Of a stretch of DNA of 64,000 nt, positions 7,054 through 16,922 are shown piece after piece. A program made the translations under genes and the position numbers. Each line of letters opens with the position of its first letter. Positions within the stretch are counted from its first letter, which is position 1. Below the pieces are notes generated by a model. The model saw nothing but the letters and a program-made list of their open reading frames with translations. It searched no databases and was not told the origin of the DNA. The stretch comes from VRUE01 sp963695835 (GTDB taxonomy: Bacteria; Actinomycetota; Thermoleophilia; Solirubrobacterales; 70-9), in the NCBI GenBank assembly GCA_963695835.1, contig CAVOHR010000001.1, positions 62,001-126,000 on the forward strand, given 5' to 3'.

Positions 7054-8352
7054 TCACCGGAGGGATGCTTGGGCGAACGCGTTCAAGCCCGGGAATTCGG
7101 CGGCGGACCCCAATTCCTCCTCGATCCGCAGCAGCCGGTTGTACTTGGCGACGCGGTCCGAGCGCGAGGGGGCGCCGGTCTTGATCTGGCCGGCGCCGGT
7201 CGCCACGGCGAGGTCGGCGATCGTCGTGTCCTCGGTCTCCCCCGAGCGGTGCGAGATCACCGTCGTGTAGCCCGCCTCGCGGGCGATCCGGATCGCCTCC
7301 AGAGTCTCCGTCAGGGTGCCGATCTGGTTGACCTTGACGAGGATCGAGTTGCCGACCCCGAGCTCGATCCCGCGGCGCAGCCGCTCCGGGTTGGTGACGA
7401 AGAGGTCGTCGCCGACCAGCTGCACGCGCTCGCCGAGCCGCTCGGTCAGCAGCTTCCAGCCGTCCCAGTCCTCCTCGTCCATGCCGTCCTCGAGCGAGAC
7501 GATCGGGTAGCGCGAGCAGGCGTCCTCCCAGTAGGCGGCCATCTGCTCGGCCGAGAGCGAGCGGCCCTCGTGCTCGAGCACGTAGGCGCCGCCCTCGTAG
7601 ACCTCGCTGGCCGCCGGGTCGAGGGCGATGAAGACGTCGGCGCCGGGCTCGTAGCCGGCCGCCTCGACGCCGGCCAGGACAGCCTGTAGAGCCGCCTCGT
7701 TGGAGTCCAGGTTCGGGGCGAAGCCGCCCTCGTCGCCGCCAGCGGTCGAGAGCCCCTGCGAGGCGAGGCTCTTCTTCAGGGCGTGGAAGACCTCGGCCCC
7801 CATCCGCAGGCACCCGGCGAAGCTCGAGGCGCCGGCCGGGACCACCATGAACTCCTGGAAGTCGACCGAGTTGTCGGCGTGGGCGCCGCCGTTGAGGACG
7901 TTCATCATCGGCACCGGCAGGAGGGTCGGCTCGCCGCCGCCGTAGAGCTCGGCCAGGTAGCGGTAGAGCGGCTGACCCGAGTCCGCCGCCGCCGCCTTGG
8001 CGGCGGCCAGCGAGACGCCGAGGATGGCGTTGGCGCCGAGCCGGCCCTTGTTGGGCGTGCCGTCCAGCTCGATCATCGTCTCGTCGAGGGCGCCCTGCTC
8101 GCCGGCGCGGGCGCCGTCCAGCGCCGCGGCGATCTCGCCGTTGACGTTGGCGACCGCCCGCGAGACGCCCCTACCGCCCCAGGCGTCGCCGCCGTCGCGC
8201 AGCTCGACCGCCTCGAACTCCCCGGTCGAGGCGCCGGAGGGGACGGCGGCGAGCCCCCTGGCGCCCGAATCGAGGACCACCTCGACCTCGACGGTCGGGT
8301 TGCCGCGCGAGTCGAGGATCTGGCGGGCGCGGATCGAGACGATGGCGCTCAT
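7054..8352 (-). CDS. eno: Enolase
   Basis: 432 aa, full length for bacterial enolase. It interconverts 2-phosphoglycerate and phosphoenolpyruvate with Mg2+. Signature stretches are VPSGASTGEFEAVELRDG (~residue 38), GDEGGFAPNL, SLEDGMDEEDW, the catalytic-lysine segment SILVKVNQIGTLTETL and SHRSGETEDT. The gene sits between the PPIase gene upstream and the ftsB-like gene downstream, all leftward, within the conserved housekeeping block. Confidence 0.97.
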   Translation of the reverse strand: MSAIVSIRARQILDSRGNPTVEVEVVLDSGARGLAAVPSGASTGEFEAVELRDGGDAWGGRGVSRAVANVNGEIAAALDGARAGEQGALDETMIELDGTPNKGRLGANAILGVSLAAAKAAAADSGQPLYRYLAELYGGGEPTLLPVPMMNVLNGGAHADNSVDFQEFMVVPAGASSFAGCLRMGAEVFHALKKSLASQGLSTAGGDEGGFAPNLDSNEAALQAVLAGVEAAGYEPGADVFIALDPAASEVYEGGAYVLEHEGRSLSAEQMAAYWEDACSRYPIVSLEDGMDEEDWDGWKLLTERLGERVQLVGDDLFVTNPERLRRGIELGVGNSILVKVNQIGTLTETLEAIRIAREAGYTTVISHRSGETEDTTIADLAVATGAGQIKTGAPSRSDRVAKYNRLLRIEEELGSAAEFPGLNAFAQASLR

Positions 8353-8478
8353 CGCATCGATTCCCGCGTCGCTCGCGGCGCGAATAACCGGATATGCACG
8401 CTTGCTCGCGACGCGCTCATGGGCGCGCCAGTCTATCGGCGCCCGCCGCTCCTCGACGGGTCTGTCCGGAGGACGGGC

Positions 8479-9858
8479 CTATTCGGAGGATTCTTCGGGC
8501 GGAGCTTCTTCGGCCGGCGGCGCTTCTTCCGGCACGACGCCCGGCGGCAGGCCGGTCGCCGCCCCTTCTTCTTCTTTTTCTTCGCCGGCCGGCCGCGGCC
8601 GCTGGGCCAGCGGTTTGCCGGTCGGTTCGAGCGGCGTGACCGAGCCTGGCAGCGCCGGGATCAGCTGGAAGACCGGCGCCGGGCAGGCTTCCGGCAGGCC
8701 GCCTTTCGGATTCGCTTCGTAGCAGCCCGCGGGCGCCGTCGCCGGGTGGCCGGTGCCCTTGTAGCCGGCGCAGCGCGAGGTCGTATAGCCGGAGGCGCAG
8801 TAGGTGCGGGCCTGCCACTTCGTATTGAAGTTCGAGACGAAGGCGGTGAAGTATTCCTGTTCGCCCCGCTGGGCGAGGGTGCTCTGGATCTGCGCTTCGA
8901 CGGCTTTCAGTTCCTGCACGCTTTCCGGCGTCGATTTCTCCACCTCGAAGACGGTGTAGCCCTGCTTGGTCGTGATCGGGCCCTCGACCTGGCCTTCGGG
9001 GGCGCCGAAGATGTCGGCGTCGAGCGGTTCTTCGTTCGAGCCTTCGGTGACGCCTTTGCGCAGCCCGCCGCTTTCCTTCGTCGTCGGGTCTTCGGAGTAC
9101 TTCTTGGCGACCTCGTTCCAGTCCTTCGCCGTGTCGTCCTTGCTCAGCGCCGCGAGCGCTTCTTCGGCCTTCTTCTTGCTCTTGTTGACGACCACGCGGA
9201 TGTCGCGGCTCGGTTCCTGCGTGAACTGGGTGGCCTTCGCGGCTTCGTAATAGCTTTCGATTTCGCTCTTGCTCGGCGAGGAGACGTTTTCTTTCAGCTG
9301 TTCCTGGATTTCGGTGCTGAGTTTCTGGAGCTTGACGCGTTGAAGGACGTCTTCCTGCGTGTAGTTCGCTTCTTTGAGGAATTTCTTGTATTCGGCTTCG
9401 GTTTTGAAGTTTTCCTTCTTCAGTTTCTTGAATTCGGCTTCGACTTCCTTGTCGCTGAAGGCGATGCCCATTTCTTCCCCGAGGCCTTCCAGCCAGATCG
9501 GTTCCAGCAGCGCGTTCATCGCCGCTTCCTTCAGCGCTTCGTATTCTCCTTCGCCCGGCTTCGGGACCTTTTTGCCCGACTGGGCGGCGGCCTGTTCGAG
9601 CCCGTGTTCGAAGTCGGCAATCGTGACGTCGCCGGAGCCTTCCGGCGCGTCTTCGACGAAGGCGACGTCCCCGGAGGGAACGCCGGGGTGGCCGATGCCC
9701 TCGGCGATCGCGACGACGGCGAAGAGGACGACGAAGGCGGCGCCGAAGGCGGCCAGGCCGAGGCGGCGCACGGCAGCCGGCCCTCTCGAGGGCCTGCCGG
9801 GGGCGCCGCCGCTTCCGCCCCTGCCTTTCGCGCGTCTCCTACCCTGGTCCGGACTCAC
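8479..9858 (-). CDS. Membrane-anchored parvulin-type peptidyl-prolyl isomerase (SurA/PrsA-like)
   Basis: 459 aa from a GTG at 9858 that overlaps the mfd stop as GTGA, implying translational coupling. A basic N-terminus and one span (LGLAAFGAAFVVLFAVVAIAE) anchor it outside the cell. A SurA-N-like helical region and a parvulin domain follow (KKYSEDPTTKESGGLRKGV and the GPITTKQGYTVFEVE end). The C-terminal ~120 residues contain a cysteine-bearing stretch and a Pro/Glu-rich tail. The likely role is folding of exported proteins. Lysine/glutamate-rich codon use in the middle differs from the arginine-rich neighbours, reflecting its charged composition. Confidence 0.85.
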   Translation of the reverse strand: MSPDQGRRRAKGRGGSGGAPGRPSRGPAAVRRLGLAAFGAAFVVLFAVVAIAEGIGHPGVPSGDVAFVEDAPEGSGDVTIADFEHGLEQAAAQSGKKVPKPGEGEYEALKEAAMNALLEPIWLEGLGEEMGIAFSDKEVEAEFKKLKKENFKTEAEYKKFLKEANYTQEDVLQRVKLQKLSTEIQEQLKENVSSPSKSEIESYYEAAKATQFTQEPSRDIRVVVNKSKKKAEEALAALSKDDTAKDWNEVAKKYSEDPTTKESGGLRKGVTEGSNEEPLDADIFGAPEGQVEGPITTKQGYTVFEVEKSTPESVQELKAVEAQIQSTLAQRGEQEYFTAFVSNFNTKWQARTYCASGYTTSRCAGYKGTGHPATAPAGCYEANPKGGLPEACPAPVFQLIPALPGSVTPLEPTGKPLAQRPRPAGEEKEEEGAATGLPPGVVPEEAPPAEEAPPEESSE

Positions 9859-12800
9859 GGAGCCGGAAGCATATCTTTTTCGACCATTGACGAGCGGCCC
9901 GCCTCGCGCAGGGCCCCGGCCAGCGCCAGCACGGCACCGAGGCGCGCCTGCGGATCGTCGGGCACGCGGAGCGACGCGGTCCGCTCGCGCCACTCGTACT
10001 GCGCCCCCTCGAGCCGCTCGCGAAACGCCGTCGCCCGCTCGGAATCGAGCTCGACGCCGGCCACGCTGAGCCGCCCGCCGCGCAGCTCGACGCTGCGCGC
10101 GCCGGCGAGCCGCAGCTCGATCCGCGCCCGCTGAAGCGCCAGCAGGTTCTCCGCCTCCGGCGGCAGCGGTCCGAAGCGGTCGCTCAGCTCGTCGCGGATC
10201 GCCCGCAGCTCGCCCGGCGCGCGGGCGGCGACGATCCGCCGGTGGACGTCGATCTTCGCCGCCTCGAAGGGGATGAAGGCGGCGGGCAGGTAGGCGTCGA
10301 CCGGGACGTCGAAGCGCAGCGGCTCCGGCGCCTCCTCCCCGCTCCCGCCGGCCGCCTCGGCCTCGGCCACCGCCTCGTCGATCATCTGGCAGTAGAGCTC
10401 GAAGCCGACCGCGGCGACGTGCCCGGACTGCTCGTCGCCGAGCAGGTCGCCGGCGCCGCGGATGTCGAGGTCGCGCATCGCGATCTTGAAGCCGGAGCCG
10501 AGCTCGGTGTGGTCGGCGAGGGTCGAGAGGCGCGCCGCCGCCTCCTCGGTCAGCGCCTCGGCCGAGGGATAGAGCAGGTAGGCGAAGGCGCGCTCGCGCG
10601 AGCGGCCGACCCGGCCGCGGATCTGGTAGGCCTGGGCCAGCCCGAGCCGGTCGGCGCGCTCGACGATCAGCGTGTTGGCGGTCGGGATGTCGAGCCCCGA
10701 CTCGATGATCGTCGTCGTCACCAGGCAGTCGGCCTCGCCGCGCAGGAAGGCGATCATCGTCTCCTCCAGCGCGGCCTCCTCCATCTGGCCGTGGGCGACC
10801 GCCACGCGGGCTTGGGGCGCGAGCGAGCGCAGCCGCTCGGCGGCCTCGGGCAGCGTCTCGATCCGGTTGTGGAGGAAGAAGGCCTGGCCGCCGCGCTCCA
10901 GCTCGCGCTGGATCGCCCGCTGCACCAGGTCCTCGTCGTAGGGGCCGACGTAGGTGCGGACCGGGCGCCGCCCCTCCGGCGGCGTCTCGATCGTCGAGAT
11001 GTCGCGCAGGCCGGCGAGGCTCATCTGCAGCGTGCGGGGGATCGGCGTCGCCGAGAGCGCCAGCACGTCGACCTTCAGCTTCAGCTGCCGCAGCAGCTCC
11101 TTCTGCTTGACGCCGAAGCGCTGCTCCTCGTCGAGGATCAGCAGGCCGAGGTCCTTGGCGCGGACGTCGCGGGAGAGCAGCCGGTGGGTGCCGACCAGCA
11201 CGTCGACCTCGCCCGCCGCGAAGCGCTTCAGCACCTCCTTGACCTCGGCCGGCTTGCGCAGCCGCGAGACCCAGTCGAGCGTGAACGGCAGGTCGGCGAG
11301 CCGCTCGCGGAAGGTGCCGAAGTGCTGCTGGGCGAGGATCGTCGTCGGCGCCAGCATCATCGTCTGCTTGCCGTCGGCGGCCGCCTTGACCGCGGCCCGC
11401 AGCGCGACCTCGGTCTTGCCGAAGCCGACGTCGCCGCAGAGCAGCCGGTCCATCGGCTGCTCGGATTCCATGTCGCCCTTGACCGCCTCGATCGCCTCGA
11501 TCTGGTCGGCGGTCTCGCGGTAGGGGAAGGCCGACTCCATCTGGACCTGCCACTCGCCGTCGGGCGGGAAGGCGTGGCCCCTGCGGGTCCGCCGCTCCGC
11601 ATACAGGTTGAGCAGCTCGCCGGCGAGGGCGCCCGCGGCTTTGCGGGCGCGCGCCTTCACGTTCTGCCAGCGCTTGCCGCCGAGCGCCGAGAGCGCCGGC
11701 TCGGCGCCGGCGCCGACGTAGCGGCTCAGCTTGGCGAGCTGGTCGGTGGGGACGTAGACGCGGTCCTCGCCCCTGTATTCGAGGTAGAGGTAGTCGCGGC
11801 TGACGCCGCCGACCTCGCGCGTCTCGAAGCCGGCGAAGCGGGCGACGCCGTGGTCCTCGTGGACGACGTAGTCGCCGACCCGCAGGTCGCTGAAGGCGAG
11901 CCGGCCGCGGCCGGCGGCGGGGGCGCGCTCGGCGCCGCGGCGGCGCCGGTGGACGAGGCGGCGGAAGGGGTAGACGGCGAGCTTCAGCTCGGGGCTGACG
12001 AAGCCCTCGCGCAGGCGCGCCTCGGCGAAGGCGAGGCCCGGGTCCGGCGAGAGGCGGGCGCCGTCGAGCAGGGTGGCGTCGAGCCGCTCGAGGCCGTAGC
12101 GGGAGCGTTCGGCCTCGCCGCGGCTGTCGAAGGCGACGACGGCGCGGTAGCCGGAGCGGACCAGCTTGTCCAGCTCGCCCTCGGCCTCCGCGATGCTGCG
12201 GGCCGGCGACTCGGCCCGGGCGGCGCGGAAGGCTCCCTCCTCGCCGTCGCCGGCGCCGCGCAGCGAGAGGACGGCGCGGGCGGCGAGGGGGGCGGCGACG
12301 TCGACGTAGAGGCGGCGGGCGTCGTCGGCGTGCATCGCCGCGGTCGCGTCCTCCCAGTGGTCGCGCAGCGCCGGCTCGATCTCCTCGGCGGCGGCGAGGA
12401 TCACGGCGGCGGAGCCGGGGACGAGGTCGAGCGGGGCGCCGAAGTGCTCCAGCGGCAGCGCCTCCGCCGGGCTCGGCGCCTCCTCTCCCCTCTCAGCCGC
12501 CTCCATCGCCGCCAGCTCGGCGGCTTCGCGGTGCTCGAGGTCGAGCTCGGCGGCGGGCGCCAGCTCGACCCGCTCGGCGTCGCCGAGCGAGCGCTGGGTG
12601 AAGGTCGAGAACCAGCGCATCGACTCGATCTCGTCGCCGAGCAGCTCGATCCGCACGGCGCGCTCCTCGGTCGCCGGGTAGGCGTCGAGGATGCCGCCGC
12701 GGAGCGCGAACTGGCCCCGCTCCTCGACCTGCTCGACCCGCTCGTAGCCGGCGGCGAGGAGGTCGCGGGTGACCGCCCCGAGCTCGATCTCCTCGCCCCG

Positions 12801-13253
12801 CGCCAGCGCGAACCCCGCCGGGCGCAGCGAGGCGTCGGGAACCGCCTCGGCGAGCGCCGTGGCGCTCGCCACGACGATCGCGTCCTCTCCCTCCCGCAGA
12901 GCGTCGAGCGCGTCGATCCGCAGGCCGACCAGGTGCGGCGGCGGGGTGACGTGGGAGGCGTAGCCGGTGCCGCGCGAGGGGTAGAAGCGGACGCGCCGCG
13001 GCGCCAGGTAGGCGCGCAGGTCGGCGGCGAGGTCGCGGGCGGAGCGGTCGTCGGCGCTGACCAGCAGCGCCGGGCGCCCGGCCAGGCCGCGGTCGTCCTC
13101 GAGCAGGGTCGCCAGCAGCAGCGGCCGCAGCGTCGCCGAGGCGGCGACCGTCTCCCCGCCGCCGCCGCCGCCGCCCGTCCCGCGCAGGCGGGAGGCGAGC
13201 GCGTGCAGGCGCTCGTCTTCGGCGGCGATCTCGAGTAACGGTCTCAGGCTCAT
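9855..13253 (-). CDS. mfd: Transcription-repair coupling factor
   Basis: 1132 aa from ATG 13253 (MSLRPLLEI); an alternative GTG at 13307 would add 18 residues. Mfd displaces stalled RNA polymerase and recruits UvrA. Visible parts are the UvrB-like N-terminal region, the RNA-polymerase-interacting Tudor-like segment (FSDLRVGDYVVHEDHGVARF), the helicase with Walker A GDVGFGKTE (~605-613), the DEEQ box (~708), SATPIPRTL and QIRGRVGR, and the C-terminal TRCF domain. It sits in the glmU-prs-rplY-pth-mfd block typical of Gram-positives. Confidence 0.97.
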   Translation of the reverse strand: MSLRPLLEIAAEDERLHALASRLRGTGGGGGGGETVAASATLRPLLLATLLEDDRGLAGRPALLVSADDRSARDLAADLRAYLAPRRVRFYPSRGTGYASHVTPPPHLVGLRIDALDALREGEDAIVVASATALAEAVPDASLRPAGFALARGEEIELGAVTRDLLAAGYERVEQVEERGQFALRGGILDAYPATEERAVRIELLGDEIESMRWFSTFTQRSLGDAERVELAPAAELDLEHREAAELAAMEAAERGEEAPSPAEALPLEHFGAPLDLVPGSAAVILAAAEEIEPALRDHWEDATAAMHADDARRLYVDVAAPLAARAVLSLRGAGDGEEGAFRAARAESPARSIAEAEGELDKLVRSGYRAVVAFDSRGEAERSRYGLERLDATLLDGARLSPDPGLAFAEARLREGFVSPELKLAVYPFRRLVHRRRRGAERAPAAGRGRLAFSDLRVGDYVVHEDHGVARFAGFETREVGGVSRDYLYLEYRGEDRVYVPTDQLAKLSRYVGAGAEPALSALGGKRWQNVKARARKAAGALAGELLNLYAERRTRRGHAFPPDGEWQVQMESAFPYRETADQIEAIEAVKGDMESEQPMDRLLCGDVGFGKTEVALRAAVKAAADGKQTMMLAPTTILAQQHFGTFRERLADLPFTLDWVSRLRKPAEVKEVLKRFAAGEVDVLVGTHRLLSRDVRAKDLGLLILDEEQRFGVKQKELLRQLKLKVDVLALSATPIPRTLQMSLAGLRDISTIETPPEGRRPVRTYVGPYDEDLVQRAIQRELERGGQAFFLHNRIETLPEAAERLRSLAPQARVAVAHGQMEEAALEETMIAFLRGEADCLVTTTIIESGLDIPTANTLIVERADRLGLAQAYQIRGRVGRSRERAFAYLLYPSAEALTEEAAARLSTLADHTELGSGFKIAMRDLDIRGAGDLLGDEQSGHVAAVGFELYCQMIDEAVAEAEAAGGSGEEAPEPLRFDVPVDAYLPAAFIPFEAAKIDVHRRIVAARAPGELRAIRDELSDRFGPLPPEAENLLALQRARIELRLAGARSVELRGGRLSVAGVELDSERATAFRERLEGAQYEWRERTASLRVPDDPQARLGAVLALAGALREAGRSSMVEKDMLPAP

Positions 13254-13327
13254 CTGGCGGCCCCTGAGCTTGTCATGCGGCGTCCTCGGTCGGCGCCTGC
13301 GGGTCACGCACCAATTGTGCGCTCCCC

Positions 13328-13816
13328 TTGCGGCCGCCGGGCGGGCTGCTCGGCGCCGGCGGCATCGACGCGATCCGCGACGCCGGCCTCAGCTACTGCT
13401 CTCCCGCCGGCAGCGGGCTGAGCCAGAGAGACGGCGTCGCCGTGGTGCCGTTCGAGTGGCGGCACGTCGACGCGGCCTGCGTCCTGCCGCCGCTGGCCGG
13501 CGTCCGCGAGCAGGCGAGCGGATCGCCCGACCCGGTCGAGCCGGCGAAGTTCGTCGAGCAGATGAGCGGCGAGATCGACCGGCTGGTCGCCGAGGGCGGG
13601 CACCTGAGCCTCGTCCTGCACCCGTTCATGGTCGAGGAATGGCTGGGGCAGGAGCTGCTCGGCGTGCTGCTCGACCGGGTCGAGGAGGCGGCGAAGTTCG
13701 AAGACGTCTGGGTGGCGCCCTGCGGCAAGGTCGCCGAGCACGTCCTCGCCGACCCCGAGCGGTTCGCCGGCCCTACCGGCCTCGACGAGACGACCTGGGC
13801 GGACGCGGCGGCCTGA
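13328..13816 (+). pseudogene. 5'-truncated polysaccharide deacetylase fragment
   Basis: About 162 codons open from a TTG at 13328 begin directly at RPPGG, the third motif of NodB-type deacetylases, and continue with LSYCSPAGSG, FEWRHVDA and LVLHPFMVEEW. The metal-binding TFDDG and HxxxH motifs that should precede are absent, and the upstream sequence is the mfd start region on the other strand. It therefore looks like the remnant of a deacetylase whose first half was lost. The 3' end overlaps the convergent acyltransferase gene by 44 bp. A shorter functional protein is possible but unlikely. Confidence 0.6.
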
Positions 13817-15770
13817 AGGCCTCGTGCACGACGCAGCGCGAGCCGGGCGCGGCCCCAGCCGGGAAGGCGCTCGCCAGCGCGCGGGCGATCAGCAGGGCCC
13901 GGGCCTTGTAGCCGGGCGAGGTGAAGTGGATGCCGTCTTCGATGAACCAGCTGTCGCGGACGGCCGAGGCCCAGTCGAAGACCCGCATGCTCGGGTAGCG
14001 GGCGCAGGATTCGGCCAGGGCGTCGTCCCAGAGCCGCATGTTCTGCTCCGCGTAGGGCCCGCTTCCTTCCAGCGACTTGACGTTGACCCAGAGCACCGGC
14101 TGGTCGCCGATCGCCGCCATCATCCGGTTGATCCTTTCCTTCATGTCGACGTTCGAACCGACGTAGACGTCGGCGGCGTCGTTGGTGCCGAGCGCCAGCA
14201 CCCAGCAGCCGTGGTATCCCGCCGCCTTCCAGCGCCGCGCCGCTTCGCCGGCATTCGCTTCGCCTTCGTAGGTCTCGATGATCGAGCGCGCCCCGGAGAT
14301 CTCGTAGTGCTGGACGGCGGCGCCGACGTGGGCGTAGCGGGCTTCGATCCGCTCGTAGCGGTGGGGCAGGTATTCGTGCGAGGTGAGGCCCTCCGAGGTG
14401 GAGTCGCCGATGTGGACGACCGCGCGGCAGGAGGTGCGGCCGGGGTGGCCGACGCCGGCGGTCGCCGGCTCGCCGTCCGCGCTGGTGCGCACGGTCAGGC
14501 TGCCGTCGCTCTGCGAGGCGAGCGCCGGCCCGGCCGGGGCGGTGCCGACCCCCGCCAGCCCGGCGGCGGCGGCGGCGGAGACCGCCAGCGCGGCCGCGAC
14601 GAGCGCCCAGCCGCGGCGCGGGACGGCCTGCGGGCGCCATCCTCCCTCCCTGACGCGGGCCCGGAGGCGCCCCAGGGCGCCGTGGCGGACCGGCTCCTCG
14701 ACGTAGCGCCAGGAGAGCGCCGCGACGGCGAACGTCGCCGCGACCTGGAGGGCGTCGCGGGGCAGGTCGGTCCCGTGCGGGCCCGACGGCGAGGTGAGGA
14801 CGATGATCGGGAAGTGCCAGAGGTAGATGCCGTAGGAGCGGACGCCGACCCAGCGCAGCGGCGCCCAGCCGAGGACGGGTCCCAGCCTGCAGGCCGGGTG
14901 GGCGAGCGCGGCGACGACGAGCGCGGTCGAGATCGCGAGCAGCACGAAGCCGCCCTGGTAGAGGAAGGGCGAGAACTCGTTCGTCCGCCAGACCAGCAGC
15001 GCGATGCCGAGCAGCCCCGCGACGCCGAGGACGTCGAGCGCGTTGCGGGCGCCGCGGGCGATCGCGGCCGTCAGCCGGCGGCTCGGCCAGACCATCGCCA
15101 GCGCGGCGCCGACGAGCAGCTCGCAGGCGCGGGTGTCGGTCCCGTAGTAGGCCCGCGAGGGGTCGAGGCTGGGGTGGTAGAGGACGGCCATCGCGACAGC
15201 CGAGGCGAGCGCCGCCAGCAGCGTCGCGGCGGCCAGGCGGGGGCGTATCCCGAGCGGGTTGCGGTCGCGGACGAAGCGCAGGCCGAGCAGCAGGACGAAC
15301 GGCCAGACGATGTAGAACTGCTCCTCCACCGCCAGCGACCAGAGGTGGTTGAGCGGCGACGGCGGCGCGAAGCGGGCGAAGTAGGAGACGTGGTGGAAGA
15401 TCAGCTGCCAGTTGCTGACGTAGAGCGCCGCCGCGGCCACCGCGTCCCTGAACTGGGACGGCTGCGCCGGCCCGAGCACGGTGACCCAGGCGGTCACCAC
15501 GACCAGCGTCACGAAGAGGGCGGGCAGCAGGCGCCGCGCCCGCGCCAGCCAGAAGCGGGCGAGCCGGATGCCGCCGCGGCGCGACACCTGCGCCAGCAGC
15601 AGGTCGGTGATCAGGTAGCCGCTGAGGGTGAAGAAGACGCCGACGCCGAGCAGCCCGCCGGGCGCCCAGGCGAAGCCCAGGTGGTAGGCGATGACCAGGA
15701 GGACCGCGAAGGCGCGCAGGCCGTCCAGTCCCGGCATGTAGCGCTGACCGCGCCTGACTGGTTCAGGCAT
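13773..15770 (-). CDS. Acyltransferase-3 / SGNH two-domain membrane O-acyltransferase (OafA-like)
   Basis: 665 aa. Residues ~10-400 hold about ten membrane segments with the acyltransferase-3 opening (YMPGLDGLRAFAVLLVIAYH, including the catalytic-type His). A C-terminal SGNH hydrolase-like domain starts at ~445: GDSTSEG (~452), ALGTNDAAD and DGIHFTSPGY (~608, Asp-x-x-His). Such fusions transfer acyl groups to cell-wall or surface polysaccharides outside the membrane. The polysaccharide deacetylase fragment next to it fits a former surface-glycan locus. Confidence 0.9.
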   Translation of the reverse strand: MPEPVRRGQRYMPGLDGLRAFAVLLVIAYHLGFAWAPGGLLGVGVFFTLSGYLITDLLLAQVSRRGGIRLARFWLARARRLLPALFVTLVVVTAWVTVLGPAQPSQFRDAVAAAALYVSNWQLIFHHVSYFARFAPPSPLNHLWSLAVEEQFYIVWPFVLLLGLRFVRDRNPLGIRPRLAAATLLAALASAVAMAVLYHPSLDPSRAYYGTDTRACELLVGAALAMVWPSRRLTAAIARGARNALDVLGVAGLLGIALLVWRTNEFSPFLYQGGFVLLAISTALVVAALAHPACRLGPVLGWAPLRWVGVRSYGIYLWHFPIIVLTSPSGPHGTDLPRDALQVAATFAVAALSWRYVEEPVRHGALGRLRARVREGGWRPQAVPRRGWALVAAALAVSAAAAAGLAGVGTAPAGPALASQSDGSLTVRTSADGEPATAGVGHPGRTSCRAVVHIGDSTSEGLTSHEYLPHRYERIEARYAHVGAAVQHYEISGARSIIETYEGEANAGEAARRWKAAGYHGCWVLALGTNDAADVYVGSNVDMKERINRMMAAIGDQPVLWVNVKSLEGSGPYAEQNMRLWDDALAESCARYPSMRVFDWASAVRDSWFIEDGIHFTSPGYKARALLIARALASAFPAGAAPGSRCVVHEAFRPPRPPRSSRRGR

Positions 15771-15814
15771 GCCGCTGAATGGTAAAGAGCGGCAGCACCC
15801 TCGCGGGTTCCGGA

Positions 15815-15864
15815 GACGTGCCGGGAGTTAGATGCCCATGCGGGCACTCAATCACCGGCACGTC
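15815..15864. repeat. Palindromic element P2, copy b (intergenic)
   Basis: A 50-bp inverted repeat beginning GACGTGCCGGGAGTTAG and ending CAATCACCGGCACGTC, with a central CCCATGCGGG. It is nearly identical to the reverse complement of copy d at 52231-52281. It lies between the acyltransferase start (15770) and the end of the epimerase gene (15910), both leftward. Confidence 0.8.
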
Positions 15865-15909
15865 CCGCCGGTACGGGGTGGGTAGCCCGCCCGCGGCGGG
15901 GCCGGCCCG

Positions 15910-16905
15910 CTACCTGGCGCGGACGGCGGCGATCGTCTCGCGCAGCGTCTCGCGGGCGTCGTGGTGCGGCATCCAGTGCAGCTTGCGGCGAGCGCGCGTG
16001 GTGTCCATCAGCACCGGCCGGCGGACCGCCTCGATCCAGGCCGCCTCGTCGGGGAGGAAGGGCATCAGGGCGACCGCCTCGGCGGCGGCGCCGACGGCGA
16101 GCTGCGGCGCCGGCACGGCGTGCCAGCCGAGCTCGTGGGCGAGGTCGGAGATCGTCAGCTCGCCCGGCCCGGCGAGGTTGTATATGCCGGGCTCCCCGTG
16201 GCCGAGCACGGCGGCGGCCAGGGCCGAGGCGACGTCGTCCTGGTGGACGAGCTGGAACGGCACGCCGGGGTCGGGCAGGACCGGGCGCAGCTCCGGCACG
16301 CGGCCGAGCGCCCAACGCAGGGGGCCGGGGATCCGCCGGCTCAGCGCTAGCAGCGGGATCAGGTCGAGCAGCAGGGTCGCGTCGGGCCCGGCGACGATGC
16401 AGGGGCGGAAGACGTAGGCCTCGGTGTCCGAGCCGGCGAGCGCGGTGGCAAGCTCCTTCTCGACCGCGGCCTTGTGGGCCGAGTAGGGATGGCGCTCGGT
16501 GCCCTTCGCCGGCTCCTCCTCGTCGATCAACCGCGGCAGCTCGCGGTGGAAGCCGTAGGCGGCGACCGAGGAGGTGTAGACGAGGCGCTTGGCGCCGGCC
16601 GCGGCGGCGGCCTCGAAGACGTTGCGCGAGCCGTCGAGGTTGATCTCGCGGGTCTCGTCGCGCCCGGCGACGATCGCGAAGGCGAGGTGGACGACGACGT
16701 CGGCGCCGGCGACCAGGTCCTCGACCGCGTCGCGGTCGACGATGTCGCCGCGCCGGTACTCGACCTTTTCCCAGCCGTGGGCGCCGGGGTCGAAGTAGCT
16801 CCGCGCCATGCCGATCACCCGCTCCACCTCGGGCGCCCGCTCGAGCGCCGCGACGAACGGCATGCCGATCTCCCCGGTCGGCCCGGTGACGGCAACGGTC
16901 AGCAT
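15910..16905 (-). CDS. NAD-dependent epimerase/dehydratase (extended SDR)
   Basis: 331 aa. N-terminal Rossmann motif TGPTGEIG (residues ~7-14), the acidic strand end GDIVD, catalytic Ser in VYTSSVAAYG and YSAHK (Tyr-x3-Lys, ~142-146). These are extended short-chain dehydrogenase features, as in sugar-nucleotide epimerases and related reductases. Substrate cannot be deduced. The ATG at 16905 is followed by a clean Rossmann start, so no extension is needed. P2 palindromes flank the gene on both sides (15815 and 16923). Confidence 0.85.
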   Translation of the reverse strand: MLTVAVTGPTGEIGMPFVAALERAPEVERVIGMARSYFDPGAHGWEKVEYRRGDIVDRDAVEDLVAGADVVVHLAFAIVAGRDETREINLDGSRNVFEAAAAAGAKRLVYTSSVAAYGFHRELPRLIDEEEPAKGTERHPYSAHKAAVEKELATALAGSDTEAYVFRPCIVAGPDATLLLDLIPLLALSRRIPGPLRWALGRVPELRPVLPDPGVPFQLVHQDDVASALAAAVLGHGEPGIYNLAGPGELTISDLAHELGWHAVPAPQLAVGAAAEAVALMPFLPDEAAWIEAVRRPVLMDTTRARRKLHWMPHHDARETLRETIAAVRAR

Positions 16906-16922
16906 GCACGCATTGTCCCAGC

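Noticed and set aside
8479..13307. Very long open frames on the strand or frame opposite to mfd, metH, rplY, glmU and others
   Set aside because: At this GC content stop codons are rare in the non-coding frames; the translations are arginine/proline/glycine-rich without domains, while the true genes show clear family motifs.
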